Of a stretch of 64,000 nucleotides of DNA, positions 17,039-26,046 are shown in pieces. The notes beneath the pieces are model-generated. The model ran no database searches. It was not told the origin of the DNA and saw only the letters and a program-made list of their open reading frames with translations. A program made the position numbers and the translations under genes. Position 1 is the stretch's first letter. Each line of letters begins with the position of its first letter. Origin of the DNA: Reinekea forsetii (GTDB taxonomy: Bacteria; Pseudomonadota; Gammaproteobacteria; Pseudomonadales; Natronospirillaceae); contig NZ_JAHKPH010000011.1 of NCBI RefSeq assembly GCF_018860385.1, forward strand, positions 310,001-374,000. The letters are read 5' to 3'.

Positions 17039-17806
17039 TTATTTCTTTCCAAGCCTTCTAATCTCACCAGCGATAGCGCCATTTACTTCAAAATGCTCTT
17101 CTAACCATTGCAACTGCGCCAATGCCGATTCAATTGTTTTGCTATAACCTTGCGCGCATTGGTCTATGAGAGCTTCGGCTGCTTCAAATCGATTTTCAAG
17201 CCGTCTATCGGGCATGAAAATATCTTGGCTGTTTTGTTTGGGGGTCCATTGGATGTGGCACAAATCGATCAATCGATCTAGGGCAAAGCTCTGCACAAAT
17301 TTAAAGGCCGATAACTTTTCACCTCTTTGATATCGGCCTAAACCAACATAGAGGTTTGTAAGGGCTTCGCCGAGTATCCATTCAATATCGTCACTTCGCT
17401 GGTATACGCCTTGTGTCGATGTTGGGTGTAATAGTGAGGTATCAAATCCTGACTCAGACCAAATTACTTTGCCTTGGCTGAATGGAATGCTGGGTAATTC
17501 GTCTGCTTCAAAAATAGCAAACTCACAAAAAATACCGTCTTTATATAAAAACTTAAAGCCGTCTACGGTGTTTTGAAAGTAATATCCGGCAGGTGATATT
17601 TGGGTAAGCCAGCTCAGGCTTTTTAAAAATGATTGTTTTTTTTGTTCTTTCGCAATGACAAAAAAATCTAAATCGGAATATTGATCTAAGCGGTCCTGTT
17701 CTCTCCCGACAGATCCAAGCCCTAGCAGTGCATAGGCGGCATTGGTGTTTTTAAGAGATTGTCCAATTTGTGTTAATCGTTCAATGAGTTCATTTGGCGT
17801 GGGCAT
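17039..17806 (-). CDS. Nucleotidyltransferase-fold protein
   Basis: A 255-residue protein with the nucleotidyltransferase signature GLGSVGREQDRLDQYSDLDF (residues 29-48): G31-S32 for the phosphates and D45/D47 as metal ligands. A third carboxylate may lie in FCEFAIFEADE. The C-terminal half is helical, as in aminoglycoside or lincosamide nucleotidyltransferases, but no resistance-specific motif is visible. The substrate is unknown; an antibiotic, protein or small molecule are all possible. It faces the tRNA operon, so the terminator array shields it from convergent transcription. Confidence 0.75.
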   Translation of the reverse strand: MPTPNELIERLTQIGQSLKNTNAAYALLGLGSVGREQDRLDQYSDLDFFVIAKEQKKQSFLKSLSWLTQISPAGYYFQNTVDGFKFLYKDGIFCEFAIFEADELPSIPFSQGKVIWSESGFDTSLLHPTSTQGVYQRSDDIEWILGEALTNLYVGLGRYQRGEKLSAFKFVQSFALDRLIDLCHIQWTPKQNSQDIFMPDRRLENRFEAAEALIDQCAQGYSKTIESALAQLQWLEEHFEVNGAIAGEIRRLGKK

Positions 17807-17965
17807 GTTGACTCTGTTTTGGTTTTTGTATTTCTAGGTAGGGTACATTGGAGTGACAATAAGTGGTGGTGGAATCTATTCAAGTTTGAAAGAGCGGGTA
17901 GGGAAAAAAATATGCAAGCACTAAGGGTGAGCCTTTATGCTTGCTCTATGTTTTTTCGCTTAAAA

Positions 17966-18526
17966 TTAAAACGCATCCTCCAACACACTCAGCCCCATGA
18001 CCGTCCAGCTTTGCATCCCGCCGCGGTAGTAATAAATTTTATCAGTGGGGTAACCTTCCCTGTCCATGGCGCGAATGGCGATAGGCGACTGACCACAAGC
18101 TGGGCCGTTGCAAAACGCGACCACTTTACGTGCGTTTGAACAATCCCATGCGCCCTCTGAACCCGTGCAGCCAAGCTCGTCTAAGCGGGCTGCTATTTCT
18201 ATGTAAGGAATATGAATACTGCCGGGGATGGTGCTCTTTGCACGCCAATCGATGGTTCTCATGTCAACCACTATAAATTCTGGGTCATTGAGCGCTTCAA
18301 GTACTTCCAACTCACCCATGGGGTGTACCCCGGCTACAGGGATCAATGGTTGAAGTACGCCGCCAATGAGTTGCATGTCATTGGCTTGGCGGGTAATGGT
18401 AAAGGGTCCTTCGTCCGTGTTTACAGTGACTTCGGAAATGTCACTGGAAATTGGCAATGAATCGTCCGCCATTGCACCGTTTACTGTTAATCCTATTAAG
18501 GTCAGAAATGTTAAAAGTCTATTCAT
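17966..18526 (-). CDS. Periplasmic rhodanese-like protein
   Basis: 186 residues with an N-terminal signal peptide (MNRLLTFLTLIGLTVNGAMA) and a single rhodanese domain from about 75. The sulfur-accepting cysteine lies in VVAFCNGPACGQS, and the CH2-like PGSIHIPY precedes it. It would act in the periplasm. I start at 18526, where the signal peptide begins; a frame reaching to 18601 would put 25 charged residues before it. The active loop is longer than the usual CxxxxR(S/T) and has an extra cysteine, so the substrate may not be thiosulfate. Confidence 0.8.
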   Translation of the reverse strand: MNRLLTFLTLIGLTVNGAMADDSLPISSDISEVTVNTDEGPFTITRQANDMQLIGGVLQPLIPVAGVHPMGELEVLEALNDPEFIVVDMRTIDWRAKSTIPGSIHIPYIEIAARLDELGCTGSEGAWDCSNARKVVAFCNGPACGQSPIAIRAMDREGYPTDKIYYYRGGMQSWTVMGLSVLEDAF

Positions 18527-18737
18527 AAAACCTCGCTCGCTATTCTTATTTTTGGTTTTTCTAATATAGTCTATTGGTTGTTCAATAAGCAAACTATCCA
18601 TAGGGCTGTGCGTGTTTTCTAAAAAAGAGGCTGTTTTATCCCAGTGAATTCATAATTCAGGCTAATATATTCGTGCAATCGATAATTTTCTCGGTATCTT
18701 GGAGTTTTGGGTCAGTTTCATCAATTAAGGAAAAACA

Positions 18738-19532
18738 ATGCAAGTGCAAAAGCCTTGGTGGGGAGCCTTTCAATTTGAAGTAAATGAAGCGGCGTCTTGG
18801 TCTATTGGGTCTCGACAGTTTGTGCTTCGGCGGCTTCAGGCAGAATGGAATATTTGGAATGTCGATGCTTTAGAAGAAGCGGGCGTTACTGTGTTGGAGC
18901 AAGGAAAGATAGCGCCAAACACTTTGCCCGATGACGAAAGCTTATGTCGCTATTTATTTAAGACGACCGATAGCCAAATAACTATTCAACCCGCTCTCGC
19001 AGATAGGTCTATTACCAGTCGGCCTAGCCGGCCATTGAATATAATGCCAGGTGAAACGGGGCGGCTTTATGTCAGTACGCCGTTGTGGTTACAAGTGACC
19101 ATTGCACCTGAACATGATCCGTTTTTTGACCAACCGTTTTGGCGTCCTTCGGATTCGTGGTTTGGGCCAACGACCATAGAGGGCGAAATGTGCTATTCAA
19201 AGCATACCGACGCTCGACTAAATTTAGAGCTTATAGAGCGACGCACACATAGGGCGATTACACCGGTCAATGTGGTGAACGACAGCAATGAAGTGCTAGT
19301 GATTGATCAATTTAACCTACCGGTACCCATGCTGAGCTTATTCAGCGACCGTTCGGGTCACTTGTGGACGGAAGCGCTGACGGTGACGAGAGAACAAGAT
19401 GAAGATTCCGTTGTACTGACGCTCGACAAAAGTGCGCCAAGTGAAGCCGGAGAGGCTCAACGCGTGGCTGCGCCAAGAATTGAAGTGAGTAAACATCGGC
19501 TCATTCGCTCACTTAGCAGCCTATTTGCATAA
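18738..19532 (+). CDS. DUF432 domain protein
   Basis: Soluble 264-residue protein with no signal peptide or membrane segment. The N-terminus (KPWWGAFQFEVNEAASWSIG) and the segment with RPLNIMPGETGRLYVSTPLW match my recollection of DUF432 proteins. The gene is followed by a mechanosensitive channel after 21 bp and then a K+/H+ antiporter. Function unknown; a role linked to channel activity or osmotic response is inferred from context only. AAGGA precedes the ATG. Confidence 0.75.
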   Translation: MQVQKPWWGAFQFEVNEAASWSIGSRQFVLRRLQAEWNIWNVDALEEAGVTVLEQGKIAPNTLPDDESLCRYLFKTTDSQITIQPALADRSITSRPSRPLNIMPGETGRLYVSTPLWLQVTIAPEHDPFFDQPFWRPSDSWFGPTTIEGEMCYSKHTDARLNLELIERRTHRAITPVNVVNDSNEVLVIDQFNLPVPMLSLFSDRSGHLWTEALTVTREQDEDSVVLTLDKSAPSEAGEAQRVAAPRIEVSKHRLIRSLSSLFA

Positions 19533-19553
19533 GTGCAGAACAAGGAGTTTCTT

Positions 19554-20432
19554 ATGAACGAAAATATTGAATTTTTAACTTGGTTGGCTTCAACACGGCT
19601 GTGGTCGGCATCGCGAGCTATTTTAATACTTGCGGTCGGTTTATTGGTTGCTCGTATAGCCAGCATAGCCGTTGCTAAATTACTTGATGACAAAGTTTCC
19701 ATACACAATCTCACGATCATTCGGCGGTCAATTTACTACGTTTTGATTGTGCTTTTTATAATGTCGGCGTTGCGTGAACTGGGCTTCGATTTAAGTGTTG
19801 TAATCGGTGCGGCCGGTATATTAACGGTGGCTATTGGTTTTGCTTCACAAACCTCTGCATCTAACTTAATCAGTGGTCTGTTTTTAATGATTGAGCGTCC
19901 CTTTTCTATAAAAGATGTCGTACGCGTAGGAAGCACGACCGGTGAGGTTATTTCGATCGATCTACTGTCGGTGAAATTGCGCACTTTTGACAATTTATTT
20001 GTTCGTATCCCGAATGAAACGATGATTAAATCTGAAATTACAACCCTAACGAAATACCCAATTCGACGCTTAGATCTACAGATTGGCATAGCATATCGAG
20101 AAGACGTTAATAAAGTTAAGGAGGTATTGCTCGACATAGCCGAAAAAAATAATTTGTGTTTAGAAGAGCCGGCTCCGCTGTTCATTATTCTAGGATTTGG
20201 CAATTCTTCTGTCGATCTTCAGTTTTCGGTTTGGGCAAAACGAGAAAACTTCCTTACAGTGAAAAATGAGTTGTTTGAAAAAATTAAAAATGTTTTCGAC
20301 GAGCAAGGCATTGAAATTCCTTTTCCGCACGTCAGTTTGTACGCCGGATCAGAAACTGGGGCTATTCCGATTCGTGTAGTAGGTGACACGGAAGAATTAA
20401 AGGTAACGAATGAAAGCCCTTCCAATAAGTAA
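19554..20432 (+). CDS. Small-conductance mechanosensitive channel, MscS family
   Basis: Inner-membrane channel of 292 residues that releases solutes on membrane tension. Three membrane helices fall at about 15-35, 55-77 and 83-110; the third holds the glycine/alanine-rich pore pattern VVIGAAGILTVAIGFASQ. A beta domain (RPFSIKDVVRVG) and an alpha/beta C-terminus follow. I start at 19554, where AAGGAG sits six bases upstream; the GTG at 19533 would lack this spacing. Co-transcribed with the DUF432 gene, and 52 bp ahead of the antiporter. Confidence 0.9.
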   Translation: MNENIEFLTWLASTRLWSASRAILILAVGLLVARIASIAVAKLLDDKVSIHNLTIIRRSIYYVLIVLFIMSALRELGFDLSVVIGAAGILTVAIGFASQTSASNLISGLFLMIERPFSIKDVVRVGSTTGEVISIDLLSVKLRTFDNLFVRIPNETMIKSEITTLTKYPIRRLDLQIGIAYREDVNKVKEVLLDIAEKNNLCLEEPAPLFIILGFGNSSVDLQFSVWAKRENFLTVKNELFEKIKNVFDEQGIEIPFPHVSLYAGSETGAIPIRVVGDTEELKVTNESPSNK

Positions 20433-20484
20433 CGTCGTGATGCACTGATATTTGGGTAAGCCCTGAATTGATTAAGGAACAATA

Positions 20485-22209
20485 GTGACGGTTGAACTGA
20501 CTTATCTCTATATTTTTGGCGCTGCCACATTAGCGTTCATAAGTGTAGTCGCCAGCTTTTTTACGCATCGTACCGGTGCGCCAATTTTATTGGTGTTTCT
20601 GGTATTGGGTATGTTGGTCGGTGAAGATGGCATTATTGGCGTTGAGTTTAATGATTTCAACATCGCCTTTTTATTGGGGCATATTGCCTTAGCGATTATT
20701 ATTTTTGATGGCGGATTGGGTACCAGAAAGGACAGTTTTCGCGTTAGCTTAAAACCCGCGCTATCGCTGGCTACGGTCGGTGTATTGGGAACCGCCGCTT
20801 TTACAGGATTAGCCGCGCACTTTATTTTAAATGTGAGTGTTTTAGAAGGATTTTTGATCGGGGCTATTGTAGGTTCTACAGATGCTGCGGCGGTGTTTGG
20901 TCTTATTCGAAATGCCGGTGTTGAGCTTAAAGAGCGCACCAGTGCTACGTTAGAGATTGAGTCGGGCTCTAACGATCCTATGGCTATTTTCTTAACCATC
21001 ACTTTGGTCGAATTGCTTATGTTAGGCGACAGTGGCGATCAAGGTTGGACGATTGCGAGTGAGCTGCTTCAGCAGATGGGGTTAGGTATGGCCGTTGGCT
21101 TTGCAGGGGGCTATTGTTTGGTTGAAACGCTTCGGCGAGTGCATTTGCCGTCGTCGTCGTACCCTTTATTGGCACTGGCCGGTGCCATGAGTTTGTTTGG
21201 TGTAACAATGATGTGGGGTGGCAGTGGTTTTCTTGCCATCTTTATCATGGGCGTGATTATTGGCAATAAGCCGCTGACCTACAGTAGCGACATACATAGT
21301 TTTAGCGATGGCGTTGCTTGGCTAAGCCAAATAGGGATGTTCTTAATGCTGGGCATGCTGGTAACACCAAGTGAGTTATTACCTATTGTTGTTCCTGCTT
21401 TAGGCATTGCTGCCGTGCTTATTTTTGTCGCTCGTCCAATTGCCGTGTTCATTTCATTGTTGCCCTTTCATTTCCCTTGGCGCGAGCAAGTGTTTATTAG
21501 TTGGTGTGGTCTTCGCGGCGCGGTACCGATAATTTTAGCGTTGTTTCCCTATTTGGCCGGTTTAAATACTTCACAAATGTACTTTGAGTTGGTCTTTTTT
21601 GTGGTGTTAATTTCTTTGGTGGTTCAAGGCTGGACCATTGCTCCGGTGGCTAAATGGTTGAAGATTAAAGTGCCCGTAACGGCCAGTCAGCCTGATTACG
21701 TGCACTTAACGTTGCCTGATGTTTCTGACAAAGAGCTCTTAGTTTACCCCGTACTTGCTGGCAGCCAAGTTCAAGCAAGCGATCCTTTACATTTACCCAG
21801 TATCGAAGGCAGTCAAATGATTGGTGTTATCCGCAAAGGAGTCTTGCTGAACCCATCTAAAGGTCAACGCTTAAGCGTAGGCGATCGAGTTTTGTTTTTA
21901 GCCGGTGGCAATGCCAGAGCGGTATTGGGTCGCGCATTCGCACCGGAAGCTCACAATGCTCAGTTAGATGCAAACCGATTCTTTGGTGAATTTACTTTGC
22001 AGCCTACCGCTACATTGGCAGACATTGCTTCAGTCTATGGCTTAGACATAGAGGAACAGATCGAGAACCAAACCGTTAAAGGTTACATTTTACAGCAATT
22101 TCATGGAAAACCGGTGGTAGGGGATCAAGTGAAGCTGGGCAGTGTATCCCTAATTGTACGTGAAATTACAGACGATCAAATTAGCGCGGTTGGCATCAAA
22201 TTAAAGTAG
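20485..22209 (+). CDS. Potassium/proton antiporter (NhaP2/CvrA type)
   Basis: CPA1 antiporter of 574 residues: twelve or so membrane helices (1-390) with the conserved FDGGLGTRKDSFR and SGSNDPMAIFLT ion-site motifs, then cytoplasmic RCK_C/TrkA_C-like and CorC/HlyC-like regions (about 400-574) that gate transport. It expels K+ (or Na+) in exchange for H+ and regulates cell volume. The start is GTG at 20485 with AAGGAA upstream. It forms a plausible osmotic set with the preceding MscS channel. Confidence 0.9.
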   Translation: MTVELTYLYIFGAATLAFISVVASFFTHRTGAPILLVFLVLGMLVGEDGIIGVEFNDFNIAFLLGHIALAIIIFDGGLGTRKDSFRVSLKPALSLATVGVLGTAAFTGLAAHFILNVSVLEGFLIGAIVGSTDAAAVFGLIRNAGVELKERTSATLEIESGSNDPMAIFLTITLVELLMLGDSGDQGWTIASELLQQMGLGMAVGFAGGYCLVETLRRVHLPSSSYPLLALAGAMSLFGVTMMWGGSGFLAIFIMGVIIGNKPLTYSSDIHSFSDGVAWLSQIGMFLMLGMLVTPSELLPIVVPALGIAAVLIFVARPIAVFISLLPFHFPWREQVFISWCGLRGAVPIILALFPYLAGLNTSQMYFELVFFVVLISLVVQGWTIAPVAKWLKIKVPVTASQPDYVHLTLPDVSDKELLVYPVLAGSQVQASDPLHLPSIEGSQMIGVIRKGVLLNPSKGQRLSVGDRVLFLAGGNARAVLGRAFAPEAHNAQLDANRFFGEFTLQPTATLADIASVYGLDIEEQIENQTVKGYILQQFHGKPVVGDQVKLGSVSLIVREITDDQISAVGIKLK

Positions 22210-22273
22210 TCCGAATTGCCCTCTATTCGCTCCATTCTTGCGAGTTTCGCGGTTACAAACGGCCAGGTTGTTA

Positions 22274-22282
22274 TGCTATAGT
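22274..22282 (+). promoter_or_regulatory. Extended -10 promoter candidate of thrS
   Basis: TGC followed by TATAGT forms an extended -10 element; no convincing -35 is seen, as often with this class. Transcription would begin near 22289 and give a leader of about 135 bases that contains both operator hairpins. Confidence 0.5.
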
Positions 22283-22313
22283 TTCAGTCTTGAGCGTTAA
22301 TTTTTCGCTTTAT

Positions 22314-22410
22314 GGTTAACGTGCGGTCCCTTCGTAAGGGTAGGCGCTAACCGTATTCCAATATTATTCAAATTTACATCCAACACGTGGCCCTTGGTAG
22401 GGGTCACCAC
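22314..22410 (+). promoter_or_regulatory. thrS translational operator with two tRNA-Thr anticodon mimics
   Basis: Two hairpins in the leader copy anticodon arms. The first (stem GGTTA/TAACC at 22314-22352) ends in CCC-TTCGTAA-GGG (22328-22340): a seven-base loop with CGT at the anticodon position. The second is GTGG-CCC-TTGGTAG-GGG-TCA-CCAC (22387-22410): its loop presents GGT. Both are threonine anticodons. In E. coli, ThrRS represses its own mRNA by binding such arms next to the ribosome site, and the GGGTCACCACTG end resembles the E. coli leader. The ribosome site GAAGGAG starts just after the second hairpin. Confidence 0.85.
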
Positions 22411-22424
22411 TGAAGGAGACTGCA

Positions 22425-24359
22425 ATGCCAGTTATTACTTTACCAGATGGTTCAAAGCGCGAGTTCGATCAACCCGTTTCTATTATGCAAATTGCCGAAG
22501 ATATTGGCCCAGGTTTGGCGCGCAATACGTTAGCCGGCCGTATTAATGGTGAGCGTGTTGATGCATGTGATTTAGTGACCGAAGATTCCGATATTCAAAT
22601 TATCACGCCGAAAGATGACGATGGCTTAGAGATTATCCGTCACTCTTGCGCGCATTTAATCGGTCATGCTATCAAGCAGTTGTATCCAGATGCCAAAATG
22701 GCGATTGGTCCAACCATTGAAAACGGCTTCTATTACGATATCGATATGGAGCACCGCCTCACTGAGGAAGATTTAGACGCGCTTGAAAAACACATGATGA
22801 AGTTGGCTAAAACCAACTATCAGGTTGTGAAAAAAGCCGTCAGCTGGCAAGAAGCGCACGACGTTTTCACCGAGCGTGATGAGCCTTACAAAAAAGAAAT
22901 CTTAGAGCAAAATATCAGCAAAGATGATCGCCCCGGTTTGTATCATCACGAAGAATACGTTGATATGTGCCGTGGTCCGCATGTGCCAAACATGAAGTTC
23001 TGTCAGTTCTTTAAACTCATGCGTATATCTGGTGCCTACTGGCGTGGCGATAGCCAAAATAAGCAGTTACAGCGTATTTATGGCACGGCATGGGCCGATA
23101 AAAAGCAATTAAAAGCACATTTAAACTTCTTAGAAGAAGCCGAAAAGCGTGACCACCGTAAAATTGGTAAAAAGCTCGATCTTTTCCATTTGCAAGAAGA
23201 CGCTCCGGGCATGGTATTTTGGCACCCTAATGGCTGGACTATTTATCAAGTAATCGAGCAATACATGCGTGAGAAACAGCGCAAGCATGGCTACGATGAA
23301 ATTAAAACGCCAATGATCGTTGACCGATCTTTGTGGGAGCGTTCGGGTCATTGGGATAAATTCCAAGACAGCATGTTCACGACGCACAGTGAATCTCGTG
23401 ATAACGCCGTGAAGCCAATGAACTGCCCTTGTCACGTACAGGTGTTTAACCAAGGCTTAAAGAGCTACCGTGATTTACCGTTGCGTTTAGCGGAGTTTGG
23501 TTCTTGCCACCGTGATGAAGCCTCTGGCGCGCTGCACGGCATTATGCGTGTACGTGGATTTGTACAGGACGATGCACACATCTTCTGTGCTGAAGATCAG
23601 ATTCAATCGGAAGTGTCATCATTTATTGGTATGCTAGACGAAGTTTATAAAGACTTTGGCTACGACGATTACATCCTCAAGCTATCTACTCGCCCTGAAC
23701 AGCGTGTGGGTGATGATGCTGTATGGGATAAAGCAGAAGCCGCTTTAAAAGAAGCCCTTGATGCTACTGGCAAAGAGTGGTCAATTTTACCAGGTGAAGG
23801 TGCCTTTTACGGCCCTAAAATTGAGTTTACACTTAAAGATAGCCTCGGTAGGTTGTGGCAGTGCGGTACGATTCAGGTCGATTTCTCAATGCCAGGCCGT
23901 TTAGATGCACAATTTGTTGATGAGCATGGCGAAAGACAGACGCCAGTGATGCTTCATCGTGCTATAGTAGGTAGCTTCGAGCGATTCATTGGCATTTTAA
24001 TCGAGCAATACGCGGGTGCAATGCCAGCTTGGTTAGCGCCAACGCAGGCTGTTATTTGCAATATTACAGATGCTCAGGCAGAAAATGTGCAATTAATCGC
24101 CGAAAAACTCGAAAAAGATGGTTTTAGAGCCAAAGCTGACTTGAGAAATGAGAAGATCGGCTTTAAAATCCGCGAGCATACAATTCAGCGTGTCCCTTAC
24201 TTAATTGTAATTGGAGACAAAGAAGTCGAGAACGGTAAGGTTGCTGTTCGTACGCGCGAAGGTGAAGACCTTGGTGTAATGACTTACGATGAATTTAGCG
24301 ACCTATTACGTGCCGATGTGGCTCGTAAAGGTAGAATTATTAACCAGAACGGAGAATAA
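22425..24359 (+). CDS. thrS: Threonine-tRNA ligase
   Basis: Class II synthetase of 644 residues (E. coli 642). Domains in order: TGS (1-62), editing domain with [13 protein letters not shown] (73-ish), catalytic core with the zinc cysteine in [10 protein letters not shown] and motif 2 [11 protein letters not shown], motif 3 [13 protein letters not shown], and the anticodon-binding domain from about 540. The ATG at 22425 follows GAAGGAG. The leader shows autoregulation by tRNA mimicry. infC begins three bases after the stop in the same frame. Confidence 0.98.
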   Translation: MPVITLPDGSKREFDQPVSIMQIAEDIGPGLARNTLAGRINGERVDACDLVTEDSDIQIITPKDDDGLEIIRHSCAHLIGHAIKQLYPDAKMAIGPTIENGFYYDIDMEHRLTEEDLDALEKHMMKLAKTNYQVVKKAVSWQEAHDVFTERDEPYKKEILEQNISKDDRPGLYHHEEYVDMCRGPHVPNMKFCQFFKLMRISGAYWRGDSQNKQLQRIYGTAWADKKQLKAHLNFLEEAEKRDHRKIGKKLDLFHLQEDAPGMVFWHPNGWTIYQVIEQYMREKQRKHGYDEIKTPMIVDRSLWERSGHWDKFQDSMFTTHSESRDNAVKPMNCPCHVQVFNQGLKSYRDLPLRLAEFGSCHRDEASGALHGIMRVRGFVQDDAHIFCAEDQIQSEVSSFIGMLDEVYKDFGYDDYILKLSTRPEQRVGDDAVWDKAEAALKEALDATGKEWSILPGEGAFYGPKIEFTLKDSLGRLWQCGTIQVDFSMPGRLDAQFVDEHGERQTPVMLHRAIVGSFERFIGILIEQYAGAMPAWLAPTQAVICNITDAQAENVQLIAEKLEKDGFRAKADLRNEKIGFKIREHTIQRVPYLIVIGDKEVENGKVAVRTREGEDLGVMTYDEFSDLLRADVARKGRIINQNGE

Positions 24360-24362
24360 GTT

Positions 24363-24902
24363 ATAAAACGCAACGCGAGAGCGGCTAAAGCTAATAGCCG
24401 ACACGTCATTAATGACCAGATCGAAGCAGCGGAAGTTCGTTTAATTTCTGAAACTGGAGAGCAGCTTGGTATTACACCTTTAGATGAGGCGATAAACCTA
24501 GCTAAAGCTGCGGGGTTAGAGCTAGTTCAAATCTCTAACGCCGATCCAATCGTGGCTAAAATCATGGATTTGGGCAAAAAACTCTATGAAGAGAAAAAGT
24601 CTAAAGCCGCCGCGAAGAAGAAGCAGTCTCAAGTACAGGTTAAGGAAATTAAATTCCGCCCGAATACGGACATTGGTGACTATAACGTTAAGTTACGTAA
24701 CCTGATCCGTTTCCTTGAAGAAGGCAATAAAACCAAGATCACTTTACGCTTCCGTGGCCGTGAAATGGCCCATCAAGAACTCGGAATGGAGTTGTTGAAG
24801 CGCGTAGAAACCGACTTGGAAGATTATGCAACGGTTGAATTACGTCCTAAAATGGAAGGTCGACAGTTAACCATGGTCTTAGCGCCTTCTAAGAAGAAGT
24901 AA
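24363..24902 (+). CDS. infC: Translation initiation factor IF-3, apparent AUA start
   Basis: 179 residues, as in E. coli (180). The N-domain ([18 protein letters not shown]), the linker and the C-domain ([18 protein letters not shown]) are all present. There is no ATG, GTG, TTG or CTG between the thrS stop and the conserved N-domain. The frame opens at ATA (24363) with GGAG eight bases upstream, giving [15 protein letters not shown]. coli infC uses AUU, and IF-3 represses its own synthesis by rejecting that codon; the same logic should apply here. A start at the first ATG (24552) would delete the whole N-domain. Confidence 0.93.
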   Translation: MKRNARAAKANSRHVINDQIEAAEVRLISETGEQLGITPLDEAINLAKAAGLELVQISNADPIVAKIMDLGKKLYEEKKSKAAAKKKQSQVQVKEIKFRPNTDIGDYNVKLRNLIRFLEEGNKTKITLRFRGREMAHQELGMELLKRVETDLEDYATVELRPKMEGRQLTMVLAPSKKK

Positions 24903-25080
24903 TTTACAGCTCAAAAAGCTGTAAACCCAGTGGGCAACCGCTGGTTTAGCAAAACGGTCTGTCTTTGGGCAGCCGTTTTTTAGTTTTAAAGGCAACCGGT
25001 AACTTCGGGGCAAAGTAGGGTAACTGAAACACCCGCTAACGAATGTGAAACGGTAAATGAAGTAAATCTGGAGATTGAAA
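24903..25080 (+). promoter_or_regulatory. infC-rpmI intergenic leader with attenuator-like terminator
   Basis: 178 bp rich in structure. TTACAGCT/AGCTGTAA forms a perfect 8-bp hairpin at the left end. At 24951-24981 AAAACGG-t-CTG pairs with CAG-CCGTTTT and is followed by T's, a Rho-independent terminator shape inside an operon. The rest leads to GGAG before rpmI. In E. coli, L20 represses rpmI-rplT through a structured leader in this position; an equivalent role here is likely, but I did not identify the pseudoknot. Confidence 0.6.
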
Positions 25081-25275
25081 ATGCCAAAGATGAAAAGTAA
25101 TTCGAGCGCTAAAAAGCGTTTCAGAAAAACTGCGAACGGCTTTAAACACAAGCAGTCGCACCGTAGCCATATTCTAACTAAGAAAAGCAGTAAGCGTATC
25201 CGCCAATTGCGTGGAATGTTGCAAATTGCAGATGCAGATAAGCCGCTTATTAAGCGTATGCTTCCTTACATCTAA
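25081..25275 (+). CDS. rpmI: Large ribosomal subunit protein bL35
   Basis: 64 residues, very basic, beginning [20 protein letters not shown] and ending KRMLPYI, the normal bL35 sequence and length. The ATG at 25081 is the family start; GGAG lies eight to ten bases upstream. Part of the thrS-infC-rpmI-rplT cluster. Confidence 0.98.
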   Translation: MPKMKSNSSAKKRFRKTANGFKHKQSHRSHILTKKSSKRIRQLRGMLQIADADKPLIKRMLPYI

Positions 25276-25302
25276 ACCGCTTTTTATTAGGAGAATTAAA
25301 TT

Positions 25303-25659
25303 ATGGCACGTGTTAAACGCGGTGTAGTGGCTCGTAAGCGTCACAAGAAAATTTTAAAGTTAGCAAAAGGTTACTATGGTGCTCGTTCACGAGTTTTCCG
25401 TGTAGCTAAGCAAGCGGTTATCAAAGCAGGTCAGTATGCTTACCGTGACCGTCGTCAGCGTAAGCGTCAGTTCCGTGCGTTGTGGATTGCTCGAATTAAT
25501 GCCGAAGCTCGTGTAAATGGCTTGTCTTACAGCAAGTTCATTAACGGTCTTAAAAAGGCAGACATCGAGATCGACCGTAAAGTACTTGCAGACATTGCTG
25601 TACACGATAAAGCTGTATTTGCAGCGATTGCAGAGCAAGCGAAAGCTTCTTTAGCATAA
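25303..25659 (+). CDS. rplT: Large ribosomal subunit protein bL20
   Basis: 118 residues, beginning [19 protein letters not shown] with the [16 protein letters not shown] and [20 protein letters not shown] segments of bL20. It binds 23S rRNA early in assembly and represses its own operon in E. coli. TAGGAG precedes the start. A strong terminator follows 16 bp after the stop. Confidence 0.98.
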   Translation: MARVKRGVVARKRHKKILKLAKGYYGARSRVFRVAKQAVIKAGQYAYRDRRQRKRQFRALWIARINAEARVNGLSYSKFINGLKKADIEIDRKVLADIAVHDKAVFAAIAEQAKASLA

Positions 25660-25675
25660 TCGTACGATTGATCCT

Positions 25676-25702
25676 AAAAACCCGCCCAGTGCGGGTTTTT
25701 TT
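25676..25702 (+). terminator. Rho-independent terminator of the rplT operon
   Basis: Stem CCCGC/GCGGG, extended by A-T pairs, loop CCAGT, then seven T at 25696-25702. It ends the thrS-infC-rpmI-rplT transcript. Confidence 0.9.
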
Positions 25703-25736
25703 ATGGCCACTATCTTTGCCAGCAAACCCGAAGGCT

Positions 25737-25784
25737 AAGTAGGAGCGCGCAAAGCAAAGCGGAGCCGCGAATGTTTAAATGTTT
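25737..25784. repeat. REP-like repeat, copy A
   Basis: Begins AAGTAGGAGCGCGCAAAGC and ends CCGCGAATGTTTAAATG. The GTAGGAGCGCGC...CGCGAA layout resembles extragenic palindromes of Pseudomonas-type bacteria. A second copy is 219 bp downstream in the same orientation. Neither is in a gene. Confidence 0.65.
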
Positions 25785-25955
25785 TGGCCTTACTTGCAGC
25801 TTTAAAAACACAACATCAAAACCCGCCTTGGTGGCTGGCTTTACTTCCGCGGGTCGTTGTTCACGCATCCTTGCGCCGCTCAAATTCGCCATCCCTGGTT
25901 CAGATGCCCGCTCCAGCAAAGCCACCCAACAAAGCTAACCTTAAGTACCGCAATC

Positions 25956-26000
25956 AAGTAGGAGCGCGCAAAGCAAAGCCGCGAAGGCTTAAATGTTTTT
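25956..26000. repeat. REP-like repeat, copy B
   Basis: Shares AAGTAGGAGCGCGCAAAGCA with copy A and continues to CCGCGAAGGCTTAAATG, lacking about five bases in the middle. The 170 bp between the copies contain no gene that I can support. Confidence 0.65.
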
Positions 26001-26037
26001 AACTAACCCGAAGCCCGCAGCCCAGAACAAACAACCA

Positions 26038-26046
26038 TGCTATAAT
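26038..26046 (+). promoter_or_regulatory. Extended -10 promoter of the MATE gene
   Basis: TGC directly before a consensus TATAAT. It places the transcript start near 26053, which excludes translation from the longer frame opening at 25993. Confidence 0.6.

Noticed and set aside
17039..17806. Antibiotic-resistance nucleotidyltransferase
   Set aside because: Only the general nucleotidyltransferase signature is visible; there is no motif specific for a resistance enzyme, so I kept a neutral name.
17819..18139. A 106-codon plus-strand frame opposite the rhodanese gene
   Set aside because: It is antisense to a clear rhodanese domain and has no family pattern.
25710..25925. A 71-codon minus-strand open frame between the REP-like repeats
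   Set aside because: It has no ribosome site, overlaps repeat copy A, and its composition follows the repeats; I treat it as chance.
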